From the NCBI RefSeq assembly GCF_048060095.1, contig NZ_JBLUOA010000003.1:225993-289992 (forward strand): 64,000 bases of DNA, read 5' to 3'. Under the pieces are notes generated by a model, which saw only the letters and a list, made by a program, of their open reading frames with translations, searched no databases and was not told the DNA's origin. Below are positions 14,861 to 23,661 of the stretch, piece after piece (positions within the stretch are counted from its first letter, which is position 1; each line of letters starts with the position of its first letter). The stretch is from JBLUOA01 sp048060095. Lineage in GTDB: Bacteria; Pseudomonadota; Alphaproteobacteria; Rhodobacterales; Rhodobacteraceae. The translations under genes and the position numbers were made by a program.

Positions 14861-16243
14861 TTAGCTTCCGAAAACCCGCCCAAGCGCTCCGTCGATGGCG
14901 TTGGTGATCTCGTCGATCTCGCCCGCCGTCACGATCAGCGCGGGGCTGAGGCAGAGGGTGTTGTTGAACCCCGGCAGCGACCGATTGGTCATACCAATGA
15001 TTACGCCCTGCTCCATACAGTCGGCGACGACGGCTTGGACCTTCTTCTCGTCCATCGGCTCTTTGGTGTCGCGGTCGACGACAAGCTCGGCACCGCAGAA
15101 CAGACCCTTGCCGCGCACGTCGCCGATGACATCATGCTTGTCCATCAAGGCGCGCAGGTTGTTCATCAAGCGATCGCCCATTGCGTTGGTGTTGTCCAGA
15201 AGCCCCTCGTCCTCGATGATCCGCATGTTTTCAAGCGCGGCGGCGGGGCCAGCAGTGCAGCCACCGAAGGTCGACACATCGCGGAAGTAGTTCATGACGT
15301 CGCTCGGGTCATCCTTGAACTGGTCAAAGACGGCATCTGTCGTCACCAGACACGCAATCGCCGCATAGCCAGAGGCGACGCCTTTCGCCATCGTCACCAT
15401 GTCGGGCTGGATGCCGAAGTGCTGGTAGCCGAACCATTTGCCGGTGCGGCCAAGGCCACAGACGACTTCGTCGATATGCAGCAGGATATCGTATTTCTTG
15501 CAGATTTCCTGCACACGTTCCCAGTAACCCTCGGGCGGAGTAATGACGCCGCCGCCAGCGGTCACAGGCTCAAGGCACAGGGCACCGACGGTATCTGGGC
15601 CTTCGCGCAGGATGACTTCTTCGATCGCGTCAGCCGCGCGTTCGCCATAGTTTTCGACATCCCACTGCTTGCGGTATTCAAGGCAATGCGGAACCTCGAC
15701 AAAGCCGGGCGTGTAGGGGCCGTATTGCGCGTTGCGTTCCGGCTGACCCCCGGCTGAGAGACAGGAGATCGTCGTGCCGTGGTAGTCGCGTTCGCGGAAC
15801 AAGATCTTGTGTTTCTTGCCGCCATAACGCTTATGCGCGATCTGGCGAACCATCTTGAAGGCTTTCTCGTTCGCCTCAGAGCCGGAGTTGCAGTAGTAGA
15901 CCCGGTCAAGCCCCGGCATCTTTTCGGTCAGTTTCTCGGCAAAGCGCGAACCGGGGATCGATCCAGCGGTTTGGGCGAAGTAGTTCATTTTCACAAGTTG
16001 GTCGCGCACCGCGTCTGCAATCGTCTCGCGGCCATAGCCGACATTGACGGTCCAGACACCGCCGGAGACCGCGTCGAGGTGTTCTTTGCCGTTCTGATCC
16101 CAGACGCGCATGCCCTTACCTTCGACGATGATCTTGGGATCTTTCGTTTCAAACGGCTTGTGCTGAATCAGGTGATGCCAGATGTGGGCCTTATCGCTTT
16201 CGACGACATCGCTCAGATCATTGGCGGAATAGCTGGCGTCCAT
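14861..16243 (-). CDS. tpa: Taurine:pyruvate aminotransferase
   Basis: PLP enzyme transferring the amino group of taurine to pyruvate, giving sulfoacetaldehyde and L-alanine. The 460-residue class-III aminotransferase shows the YYCNSGSEANEKAFKM cofactor segment (about 116), LHIDEVVCGLGRTGK (about 255) and the PLP lysine K287 in MVTMAKGVASGY. The start MDASYSANDL is preferred because GGAG lies 6 bases upstream; ATGs 2 and 4 codons further up (to 16255) are possible. The leader carries a hairpin, GCGTGC-ATTC-GCACGC (16283-16298), and a TauR-like repeat. Product feeds Xsc. A terminator follows. Other class-III substrates cannot be excluded by sequence, but the context is strong. Confidence 0.92.
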   Translation of the reverse strand: MDASYSANDLSDVVESDKAHIWHHLIQHKPFETKDPKIIVEGKGMRVWDQNGKEHLDAVSGGVWTVNVGYGRETIADAVRDQLVKMNYFAQTAGSIPGSRFAEKLTEKMPGLDRVYYCNSGSEANEKAFKMVRQIAHKRYGGKKHKILFRERDYHGTTISCLSAGGQPERNAQYGPYTPGFVEVPHCLEYRKQWDVENYGERAADAIEEVILREGPDTVGALCLEPVTAGGGVITPPEGYWERVQEICKKYDILLHIDEVVCGLGRTGKWFGYQHFGIQPDMVTMAKGVASGYAAIACLVTTDAVFDQFKDDPSDVMNYFRDVSTFGGCTAGPAAALENMRIIEDEGLLDNTNAMGDRLMNNLRALMDKHDVIGDVRGKGLFCGAELVVDRDTKEPMDEKKVQAVVADCMEQGVIIGMTNRSLPGFNNTLCLSPALIVTAGEIDEITNAIDGALGRVFGS

Positions 16244-16335
16244 GGTCATCTCCATACTCTTTGCATGTGGGAATCATTGGGTGCGTGCATTCGCACGCCC
16301 ATCCCAAGAAACCTCGCCCAATATGCGGGATTTAG

Positions 16336-16367
16336 TTAGGGCCAGAGGAAAATGAATTTAGGGCCAG
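16336..16367 (-). promoter_or_regulatory. TauR-like operator upstream of tpa
   Basis: Two identical decamers, CTGGCCCTAA on the minus strand (16367 to 16358 and 16345 to 16336), in direct repeat with exactly 22-bp periodicity, about 93-124 bases before the tpa start. This is the clearest instance in the window of the TauR direct repeat (CTGGACYTAA in R. capsulatus). It lies between tpa and the 3' end of smc. Confidence 0.75.
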
Positions 16368-16399
16368 ATTGGGTGGGAGGGGTGCTGTCTGACATCGCC

Positions 16400-19300
16400 C
16401 TAGGCGACCATCTGCTCCGCTTTTTTCAAATCGACGCTGACAAGCTGGCTGACGCCTTGTTCAACCATCGTCACACCGAACAATCGGTCCATCCGCGCCA
16501 TCGTCACCGCGTGGTGGGTGATGATAAGGAAGCGCGTGTCGGTCCGGCGGCACATTTCATCGAGCAGGTCGCAGAAGCGGGTGACGTTGGCGTCGTCAAG
16601 GGGGGCGTCAACCTCATCCAGCACACAGATCGGGGCGGGGTTCGCAAGGAACACGGCAAAGATCAGGGCGAGCGCGGTCAGCGTTTGTTCGCCACCTGAT
16701 AGCAACGACAGGGTCGACAGTTTCTTGCCCGGCGGTTGGCACATGATTTCAAGGCCGGCCTCCAACGGATCGTCGGATTCCACCAGCACCAGCTTTGCTT
16801 CGCCCCCACCGAACAGGTGCGTGAACAGCATGGAGAAGTTTGAATTCACCTGCTCAAACGCGGTCAGCAGTCGTTCGCGCCCCTCGCGGTTGAGGCTGTT
16901 GATTCCGGTGCGAAGCGCTTTGATCGCCTCCTCCAGATCGTTCTTTTCCTTGAGCAGCGTGTCGTGTTCTTCGGCAACTTCCTTCGCGTCTTCCTCGGCC
17001 CGCAGGTTTACCGCACCAAGCGCGTCGCGCTGGCGTTTCAGGCGGTTGACGTCAGCCTCAATCGCTTCGGATGAGGGCATCTTTTCCGGGTCGGCATCGA
17101 GGGAGTCGAGCAGTTGTGCTGGGCTGATATCTTGTTCTTCTGCGATCCGTTCTTCGGCGGCGGCCACGGTTTCGCGCGCGGCGTCGGCCTTTGCGTCAGA
17201 CCGCGCGCGGGCCTCGCGCGCTTCGGACGCGGCGCGTTCGGCGTCCCGTTCCGTCGCGACCGTGTCCCGCAGGGCGGTTTCCGCTTCGGCCAGCGCATCG
17301 GCGGCGGCGCGGCGACGGGTGTCGGCGGTGTCGATTGCGTCGGCGAGGTCTTCGCGTTGCGCGGCGATTTCGGCGGGAACGGCGCTGGCCTGTTCAAGCT
17401 CCGCCTCGCTGGTCGTGCGGCGTTCGGCGAGTTCCTGCGACCTCTTTTCGGCGGTTTCCAGACGGTGCCGCCAGCCGCTGATTTCCTTGGTGATTTCCTG
17501 CGAGCGGCGGGTCCGGGCCTCTCCCTCGCGCCGCAGTTCATCATGGGCGGATCGTTTCGCCATCATCGTCATACGCGCCGCTTCGACGGTTAGCTTGATG
17601 TCTTCGACCTCCCCCCGCGCGGCGTCCAGGTCGCCAAGATCGGCAACGGCGCGTTCGGCCTCTGTCACCGCCTTGCGGGCGGATAGTGCTTCTTCCTCGT
17701 GCCGGGCGACGGCGAGGCCGAGGCTTTCGAGCTTGCCTTCGGCGATGCTGCGATCCGCTTCGGCCCGGCTGAGGGCGCGACTGGCTTCGGCGGCTTTGCG
17801 GTCCGCGTCGCGGCGGGTTTCGCGGGCTGTCTGGTCTTCGCGGGTCAGGCGGGCGAGGTCTTCGGTCAGCAGGTCATGGGCGCGGGCGGCACCATCGGCG
17901 CGGGCGCTGACCTCTTCCAGATCGCGTTTCAACTCAACCAACCGGTTAAGCTGTTGTAGGCGCAGCGCGGCGGCAGAGGGCGCATCCTCGGCGGCGGCGC
18001 GGAACCCGTCCCAGCGCCACAGATCGCCCTCGACACTGACAAGCCGCTGGCCCGGCAAAAGATCCGCTTGCAGGCGCGCGCCATCCGCATTGTCCACCAA
18101 CCCGACCTGCGCCATGCGGCGGGCGAGCACCTCGGGAACGGTCACGTGGCTGGTCAGCGCGGTAACGCCGTCCGGCAGATGTTGCGCCTTGGCGTAGCCG
18201 GGCAGCACCGCCCAGCCAGAGGCCGCATCTTTGCCAATTTCCGGCGCGCGTAGATCGTCGGCCAGCGCCGCACCTAGCGCCATTTCGTAGCCAGAGGCGA
18301 CGCGGACGGAATCAAGCACCTGCCCACCCTCAGCCGTGTCGCGTTCAACCAGCTTGGCGAGCGCCGCAACCTCCGCCCTGAGGGCATTCGCCTCACCCTC
18401 ACATTCAGACCGTTCGGCGCGGGCCTGCGCTTCTCGGGCTTGGGCGTCGGCACGGGCGTCGTCGGCGGCGACCAGCGCGGCTTCTGCGGCTTCGGATGCT
18501 GCGGTTGCGTCGGCTTGTGCCTGTTCAGCGACGACGAAGTCGGTTGCGGATTTCGCCAGCGCCTCTTTCGACGCCGCGACAGCCTCGCGGGCACGTTCGG
18601 CTTCCGCCTCGCTCTTGTCGAGGGTCGTCCGGTGATCGTCGAGCAGGCGATGCGCCGACTGGTGGCGGGCGGCGAGCCGCGCCATGTCTTCAGTCATCTG
18701 CGACAGGTCGCCTTCGCGGTCTTGCAGGATGCGCGCGGCATCGCGGGCTTCCTCGGCGGCGGCTTCCAGCTTTTCCTCATGGCCTTCACCGGCCTTGGCA
18801 AGCTGGTCCTGCTCCCATTCCAGCCGCTCAATCGTCTCACCAGCGTCGCGGTTCAGGCCGTCCTCCCGCTCCATATCATGGGTCAGTTGGGTGATCCGGG
18901 CGGTTAGCGTTTCGATGGTCTGAAGCGCGCGGGCTTCCTGATCGGACAGCGTGTCGCGCTGAACCTGCAAGCGTTGCAGGACGGCGGCGGCGATGGCCTC
19001 CTCCTCTCGCAGCGGCGGCAGCGCTTCTTCGGCTGTGGCACGGGCCTTGGCGCTTTCGCGGGCGGCGGTTTCGGCCTTGGCGGCGAGGGTTGTGCGGTCT
19101 TTCAACTCCTCATCCGCTTTCAGGCGATGTTCGTCAGCTTCCTTCCAACGGCGATAGAGCAGCAGCCCTTCAGCGCGGCGCAGGTCATCGCCGATGGTGC
19201 GGTAACGCGCGGCCTGTTTGGCCTGCCGCGCAAGCTGCGCAAGTTGCGCGGCGAGTTGTTCGATCACGTCATCGACGCGGGCGAGGTTGGTTTCCGCGCC

Positions 19301-19855
19301 GTTCAGCTTCAGCTCCGCCTCATGCCGCCGTTGATAAAGGCCAGAGATTCCGGCGGCCTCTTCCAGAATGCGGCGGCGGGACTTCGGCTTCGCGTTAATC
19401 AGCTCGCTGATCTGCCCCTGCCGCACCAGCGCGGGGGAGTGTGAACCGGTCGACGCATCGGCGAACAACATCTGCACGTCGCGGGCGCGGACATCCTTGG
19501 TGTTCGCCTTGTAAGCAGACCCGGCATCGCGCGTGATCCGGCGCACGATTTCCAGCGTGTCGAGGTCGTTGAATCCAGCGGGGGCGAGCCGTTCGGAATT
19601 GTCGATCTGAATCACGACTTCGGCGAAGTTGCGGGCCGGGCGCGTCGCGGCCCCGGCAAAGATCACGTCTTCCATCCCGCCACCGCGCATTGCGGTCGGG
19701 CGGTTTTCGCCCATAACCCAGCGCAACGCTTCCAAGAGGTTCGATTTGCCACAGCCATTCGGGCCGACGACACCGGTCAGCCCGTCTGCGATCACCAGAT
19801 CGGTGGGGTCTACAAAGCTCTTGAACCCGTTAAGTCTGAGTTTCGAGAAGCGCAA
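16400..19855 (-). CDS. smc: Chromosome segregation ATPase SMC
   Basis: Structural maintenance of chromosomes protein, which dimerises through a hinge and extrudes or bridges DNA loops. The 1151-residue protein has the N-terminal ATPase half with Walker A GPNGCGKS (31-38), two long coiled-coil arms (about 165-500 and 645-990), a hinge between them, and the C-terminal LSGGEQTLTALALIF signature with Walker B ICVLDEVDAPLD. The frame is open upstream to 19894, but family similarity starts at MRFSKLRLNGFKSF, which requires a TTG start at 19855. No good ribosome-binding site is visible there. It ends 32 bases downstream of the TauR-like operator of tpa. Confidence 0.95.
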   Translation of the reverse strand: MRFSKLRLNGFKSFVDPTDLVIADGLTGVVGPNGCGKSNLLEALRWVMGENRPTAMRGGGMEDVIFAGAATRPARNFAEVVIQIDNSERLAPAGFNDLDTLEIVRRITRDAGSAYKANTKDVRARDVQMLFADASTGSHSPALVRQGQISELINAKPKSRRRILEEAAGISGLYQRRHEAELKLNGAETNLARVDDVIEQLAAQLAQLARQAKQAARYRTIGDDLRRAEGLLLYRRWKEADEHRLKADEELKDRTTLAAKAETAARESAKARATAEEALPPLREEEAIAAAVLQRLQVQRDTLSDQEARALQTIETLTARITQLTHDMEREDGLNRDAGETIERLEWEQDQLAKAGEGHEEKLEAAAEEARDAARILQDREGDLSQMTEDMARLAARHQSAHRLLDDHRTTLDKSEAEAERAREAVAASKEALAKSATDFVVAEQAQADATAASEAAEAALVAADDARADAQAREAQARAERSECEGEANALRAEVAALAKLVERDTAEGGQVLDSVRVASGYEMALGAALADDLRAPEIGKDAASGWAVLPGYAKAQHLPDGVTALTSHVTVPEVLARRMAQVGLVDNADGARLQADLLPGQRLVSVEGDLWRWDGFRAAAEDAPSAAALRLQQLNRLVELKRDLEEVSARADGAARAHDLLTEDLARLTREDQTARETRRDADRKAAEASRALSRAEADRSIAEGKLESLGLAVARHEEEALSARKAVTEAERAVADLGDLDAARGEVEDIKLTVEAARMTMMAKRSAHDELRREGEARTRRSQEITKEISGWRHRLETAEKRSQELAERRTTSEAELEQASAVPAEIAAQREDLADAIDTADTRRRAAADALAEAETALRDTVATERDAERAASEAREARARSDAKADAARETVAAAEERIAEEQDISPAQLLDSLDADPEKMPSSEAIEADVNRLKRQRDALGAVNLRAEEDAKEVAEEHDTLLKEKNDLEEAIKALRTGINSLNREGRERLLTAFEQVNSNFSMLFTHLFGGGEAKLVLVESDDPLEAGLEIMCQPPGKKLSTLSLLSGGEQTLTALALIFAVFLANPAPICVLDEVDAPLDDANVTRFCDLLDEMCRRTDTRFLIITHHAVTMARMDRLFGVTMVEQGVSQLVSVDLKKAEQMVA

Positions 19856-20048
19856 TAAACGGACTGCCCGCGAATGATTCCTGTTGGTCTGCAATGTTCT
19901 GGCCCCGACGGCGCGGAGTCAACGCAGAACCACAGCATATGTGGCAATCGGCGCAGTTATCCACAAGATATTGGTGGATGTTGCCGCCTTGGCCTTGACG
20001 TTTGGGCGGAAACCAACGGAAATGCGGGGGATTTTGACGGAGTTTGCC

Positions 20049-20516
20049 GTGACAGCCGCAAAGGCCAACATCACCATCGCCCCCGGCGACCCACGCAGCG
20101 CTGAGGCTGTCGCGTTGCTGACCGCGAGTCACACACTGATGCGTAGCGCTTGCCCGCCGGAGTCAAACCACTTTCTTTCCATCGATCAACTGACCGCCGC
20201 CAACATACGCTTTTACCTCGCCCGCGTGGGAGAGGAGGCGTTTGGTTGTGCAGCGCTTGCGGTGCGTGACGAATACGGTGAGCTAAAGTCGATGTATGTC
20301 GCAGAGGCCGCGCGCGGGTTGGGGATTGCGCAAGCGCTGCTTGATCAGATCGAAGCGACCGCGCGGGCCGAGGATTTGTCGCTGTTACGGTTGGAAACCG
20401 GCAGCACCTTGCACGCAGCACAGCGGTTTTATGAACGGGCGGGATATACGCGCCGGGGGCCGTTTGGCGATTATTCCGACGACCCGCTAAGTGTATTTAT
20501 GGAACGTGCGCTTTAG
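20049..20516 (+). CDS. GNAT-family N-acetyltransferase
   Basis: A 155-residue single-domain acetyltransferase with the GNAT acetyl-CoA-binding motif A (SMYVAEAARGLGIAQALLDQI, about 80-100, containing the R-G-x-G-I core) and the following LRLETGSTLHAAQRFYERAGY block. It resembles PanM/YjcF-like small-molecule or protein N-acetyltransferases; the substrate is unknown. Start GTG 20049 is chosen because GGAG (20039-20042) lies 6 bases upstream; in-frame ATG 20022 and 19884 have weaker support. It diverges from smc across about 190 bases with no recognised promoter. Its stop overlaps by three bases the stop of the convergent lipoprotein gene. Confidence 0.85.
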   Translation: MTAAKANITIAPGDPRSAEAVALLTASHTLMRSACPPESNHFLSIDQLTAANIRFYLARVGEEAFGCAALAVRDEYGELKSMYVAEAARGLGIAQALLDQIEATARAEDLSLLRLETGSTLHAAQRFYERAGYTRRGPFGDYSDDPLSVFMERAL

Positions 20517-20815
20517 GCGCAGACAAGCCGCGCCTTGATATGCGCCGGATCGCCGGTCACGCTGGCGGGCGGGACCGAACAATCGCTCGCAATCTCCATC
20601 GCGCGGATGGCGCGAGGGAAAACGCTGCGCACGGTTGCCGGAAACTCAAAATTGGTTCGCACCGCTTCGGCTCGATTGCCACTGACGAAAACATTGAAGG
20701 TGGCCCCATCAACTTCGACCTTCTGGGCGGGGGTTCCGGCCAATCGTGGGCTGGGGCCATTACAGGCCGATAGGGGCAGCAGCAAAAGTCCCAGAATGAC
20801 GCCAAGCAGTCGCAT
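20513..20815 (-). CDS. Small putative lipoprotein, unknown function
   Basis: A 100-residue protein with a typical type II signal peptide and lipobox (LLLLPLSAC, Cys at about 18), so it should be lipid-anchored in the envelope. The mature part is short, with two further cysteines (in SDCSVPP and at the C-terminal LVCA) that could pair in the periplasm. I recognise no domain. The gene diverges from the next small secreted-protein gene over 134 bases; that gap holds TTAA-N7-TTAC (20860-20874), a weak match to a CtrA site. Confidence 0.65.
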   Translation of the reverse strand: MRLLGVILGLLLLPLSACNGPSPRLAGTPAQKVEVDGATFNVFVSGNRAEAVRTNFEFPATVRSVFPRAIRAMEIASDCSVPPASVTGDPAHIKARLVCA

Positions 20816-20949
20816 CCGATTCCTCCTTCGTGACCTTGGACCACTACGCCCCAGCGCGGTTAAGAAATGGTTACGCAGGACGCATCACCCGATTGTGACA
20901 CGATCCGGCGGCGATCTGTGGCAGATGTGGGGAAGATGAAGGAGCTGCC

Positions 20950-21303
20950 ATGCGTCTGTTGACCCTCGCCCTGATCCTGTCCGCAAGCGCGGCCACAGCC
21001 CAGCAAGACTGGCCGACGCGCGACACGGATACGCTGTTCACTCGTGAAGGATTGCGGGACCGATTGGTCGGGCAATCCATCACCTTCTACGACGACGGGG
21101 TGTCGCAATTCGCGGAGGACGGGGTCTATGCCTATACCTACGATCAGGGCGGCACAGCGTTTGGTGAATATGTGATCGGAGAGGACAGCACGGTCTGCGT
21201 GAACTTCCAGAACGGATTTACCCGCTGCGATCTGTTTGTCGCGGCGGGGGATCAACTGGTCTTGATTACCGAAAAGGGCGACCGCTATCCGGTGCGGCCC
21301 TAA
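20950..21303 (+). CDS. Small periplasmic protein, unknown function
   Basis: A 117-residue protein with a Sec signal peptide (MRLLTLALILSASAATAQQ, cleavage likely after ATA at about 17). The mature domain is acidic, with two cysteines (VCVNF and TRCDLF) able to form a disulfide and an FTREGLRDRLVGQSI segment, a pattern seen in uncharacterised Rhodobacterales periplasmic proteins. AAGGAG lies 5 bases before the start. Its stop overlaps that of the convergent lytic transglycosylase gene by three bases. Function unknown. Confidence 0.7.
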   Translation: MRLLTLALILSASAATAQQDWPTRDTDTLFTREGLRDRLVGQSITFYDDGVSQFAEDGVYAYTYDQGGTAFGEYVIGEDSTVCVNFQNGFTRCDLFVAAGDQLVLITEKGDRYPVRP

Positions 21304-22472
21304 AGCCGGTTCAGCAATTCGCGCGTCGGCCATGCGTCGGCAGGCAGGCCAAGGCGGAGCTGTTCGGCCTGCACAGCCTCGCGGGTTTTCGCGCCAAGGA
21401 TACCGTCGATCCCGCCGACATCATGGCCGAGCGCTTCGAGCTTTGTCTGTAATTGCTCCATCTGGCCTGCCGACAGTCCGGGGTCGGGGTTTCCGGCGTT
21501 GTAAACGGGTGCGCCTTCCAGACGGGTTGCGAAATAAGCGGCGGTGGTGACGTAGACGAAGCTTTTGTTCCACTCAAAATACACACGGAAATTCGGGTAG
21601 GCGAGGAATGCAGGCCCGTTCCGCCCCATCGGCAGCAGGACCGAGGCACTAAGATCGCCAGCGCCAAGATCGCCGCTGCGGGCAGTCACACCCATATCGG
21701 CCCATTGCTGCACTGTCTGTTGGTGGTTGAGGCCGGTCAGCGACCAGTCGAGGCTTTGTGGCACGGTGATTTCCTGCAACCAAGGCTCTCCCGCGCGCCA
21801 GCCGAGGCCCTGAAGCATCTTTGCCCCGGACATCAACGCATCGGGCGGAGAGGTCTTCAGGCTGACTTGCCCGTCGCCATCACCGTCGATACCGTTGCGC
21901 AAGATGTCTTCGGGCAACATCTGAACCATGCCGATTTCACCTGCCCACGCGCCTTGCGTGCGGGCCGGATCAAAATCGCCGCGTTCAAACAGTTCGAGCG
22001 CCGCAAAGACTTGCGGGCGGAACAGATTGGGACGGCGGCAATCATGCGACAGGGTCATCAGCGAATTCAGCGTGTTGAAGTCGCCCTGAACCGCGCCGTA
22101 GTCCGTTTCAAGCGCCCAAAACGCGAGCAAGACGCCACGCGACACGCCGTAATCCCGTGCGATCTGGTCAAAGACAGTGTCATACTTGCTGGAATTGCGC
22201 TGCCCGTTTTGAATCCGGTTCTGGCTGATGATGCGGCGGGAAAACTCGATAAAGTCTTTCTTGAAGACCCCCTGCGAGCGGTCGGCGCGCAGCGTGCGAT
22301 CGTCCTGCCGGACATTTGCAAAGAAGCGGTCGACATCGGCTTGGCTGTGGCCGCGGGACAGCGCTTCGGCTTTCATCGCGCTGGTGAAGTCGCTGAATGA
22401 CCCGCCGCACGGAACAGTCGCCTGGGCAGTGCCCGCGGCAACGCAGAGGACGGAAAGCAGGGCGATACGCAT
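21300..22472 (-). CDS. Lytic murein transglycosylase, MltB-like, with peptidoglycan-binding domain
   Basis: Periplasmic enzyme predicted to cleave the MurNAc-GlcNAc bond of peptidoglycan to 1,6-anhydro products. The 390-residue protein has a signal peptide (first about 19 residues), an SLT_2/MltB catalytic domain (about 25-320) with the catalytic Glu in LLAFWALETDYGA (about 123), the GEIGMVQMLPEDIL block, and a C-terminal peptidoglycan-binding helix bundle (about 330-388, with LGHDVGGIDGILGAKTREAVQ). No lipobox is seen, so it is probably soluble, unlike E. coli MltB. It lies 60 bases downstream of cbiB on the same strand. Confidence 0.9.
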   Translation of the reverse strand: MRIALLSVLCVAAGTAQATVPCGGSFSDFTSAMKAEALSRGHSQADVDRFFANVRQDDRTLRADRSQGVFKKDFIEFSRRIISQNRIQNGQRNSSKYDTVFDQIARDYGVSRGVLLAFWALETDYGAVQGDFNTLNSLMTLSHDCRRPNLFRPQVFAALELFERGDFDPARTQGAWAGEIGMVQMLPEDILRNGIDGDGDGQVSLKTSPPDALMSGAKMLQGLGWRAGEPWLQEITVPQSLDWSLTGLNHQQTVQQWADMGVTARSGDLGAGDLSASVLLPMGRNGPAFLAYPNFRVYFEWNKSFVYVTTAAYFATRLEGAPVYNAGNPDPGLSAGQMEQLQTKLEALGHDVGGIDGILGAKTREAVQAEQLRLGLPADAWPTRELLNRL

Positions 22473-22532
22473 AAGGATACTCCGGCGGTTTCCGGCGCAG
22501 ACTAGGTGCGGTGTGGGCTTCTGGCAACCACG

Positions 22533-23435
22533 TCAGATCAGGACCAGCAGGAAGGCGATCAGCAGAAGTACGGTCCATCCGCGCCACAGCATCACGACCG
22601 CACGGTCAATATCGGCGGGGCCGGGGGTGCGGTTGCCGTCGCCGTGGACGTAGGGAAACTCCTGCATCTGGCCGTCATAGCTGCGCGGCCCGGACAGAGC
22701 GACGTTGAGGATCAGCGCCATCGCCGCCTCTGGCCAACCCGCATTGGGGGAACGGTGCAAGCGCGCGTCGCCCCGGATCAGCGGCAGGTCCGCCCAGCGC
22801 CCGGCGGCTGCCAGCAGGATCAGCGCCGAAAGACGGGCGGGCACCCAGTTCAGGATGTCGTCAAGCCGGGCGGCGGCCCAGCCGAACCGGGCATAGCGTG
22901 GGGTCATGTGGCCGATCATGCTGTCGGCGGTGTTCACGGCCTTGTAGATCAGCAGCCCCGGCAGGCCGAGGGCAGCAAACCAAAAGACGGGCGCGACGAC
23001 CCCGTCCGAGAAATTCTCCGCCCCGCTTTCAATGGCGGCGCGGGTCACGGCGGCTTCGTCCATATCCTTCGTGTCACGCCCGACGATCCGGGCAACCGCA
23101 CGGCGACCATCGCCAAGCGACAGGCGTAGCGCATCAGCTACCGCCGTCACGTGATCGACAAGGCTGCGCTGTGCGAGAAGGATCGCGGCGGCGATGAGTT
23201 CCAGTAGCCCACCAAAGGGGAGAATGGTGATAACCCACCCGATGATTGCCGCCGCAGCACAAAGCGCGACGCAGAACAGAACGCCGTTCCGCTTTCGGTC
23301 TTCACCTTCGTTAAACCGCTCATCCGCCCAATCAATCGCGCGACCGATCAGAACGGCCGGGTGCGGCACGCGATTCCACAGCCAGCGGGGTTCGCCGGCG
23401 ACGGCATCCAGAATCATTGCAAGGACGAGTGTCAT
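22533..23435 (-). CDS. cbiB: Adenosylcobinamide-phosphate synthase
   Basis: Membrane enzyme (CbiB/CobD) that attaches (R)-1-amino-2-propanol O-phosphate to adenosylcobyric acid, late in cobalamin synthesis. The 300-residue protein has four to five hydrophobic segments and the family blocks DAVAGEPRWLWNRVPHPAVLIGR near the N-terminus (about 10-32), RIVGRDTKDMDEAAVTRAAIES-like (about 117-137), GLLIYKAVNTADSMIGH and FPYVHGDG. No other cobalamin biosynthesis gene is adjacent and no B12 riboswitch is recognisable in its leader. It is relevant to the adenosyltransferase at 56313 and to B12-dependent mutases. The start has a weak ribosome-binding site. Confidence 0.93.
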   Translation of the reverse strand: MTLVLAMILDAVAGEPRWLWNRVPHPAVLIGRAIDWADERFNEGEDRKRNGVLFCVALCAAAAIIGWVITILPFGGLLELIAAAILLAQRSLVDHVTAVADALRLSLGDGRRAVARIVGRDTKDMDEAAVTRAAIESGAENFSDGVVAPVFWFAALGLPGLLIYKAVNTADSMIGHMTPRYARFGWAAARLDDILNWVPARLSALILLAAAGRWADLPLIRGDARLHRSPNAGWPEAAMALILNVALSGPRSYDGQMQEFPYVHGDGNRTPGPADIDRAVVMLWRGWTVLLLIAFLLVLI

Positions 23436-23558
23436 ACCAAGACTCTTAGTTGTTCGGACATGTCAGATGTTCAACCCTCGCGGTTGGATTCGTCTTGTTT
23501 TTCAACACATCCCGGCCGTTGCCAAGCGGATTATTGCCGAAAATCGTAGCCTCACGCG

Positions 23559-23588
23559 GTCGTTAACACTTCTTAGCAAGTCGTTAAC
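23559..23588. promoter_or_regulatory. Direct repeat between cbiB and the receiver gene
   Basis: GTCGTTAAC occurs at 23559-23567 and 23580-23588, 21 bp apart, 74-103 bases before the receiver-protein start. The TTAAC cores recall CtrA half-sites, but the spacing (TTAA-N17-TTAA) is not that of CtrA. It could be a tandem site for another regulator. Confidence 0.3.
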
Positions 23589-23661
23589 CATTTGGTAGGA
23601 CTTTCGCCGGCTACATGAAAAGACACATGGCGATCATGGATGGATGGCGTCAGGGGGAAAC

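Noticed and set aside
16518..18197. 559-codon plus-strand frame inside smc
   Set aside because: Serine/arginine-rich, low-complexity shadow of the SMC coiled coil.
20860..20874. TTAA-N7-TTAC resembling a CtrA site between two small envelope genes
   Set aside because: One mismatch to the consensus and only a single occurrence; such matches are expected by chance, so it is mentioned only with the gene.
23436..23661. Possible B12 riboswitch before cbiB
   Set aside because: No B12-box-like conserved stretch or the expected long structured leader; the cbiB leader is short.
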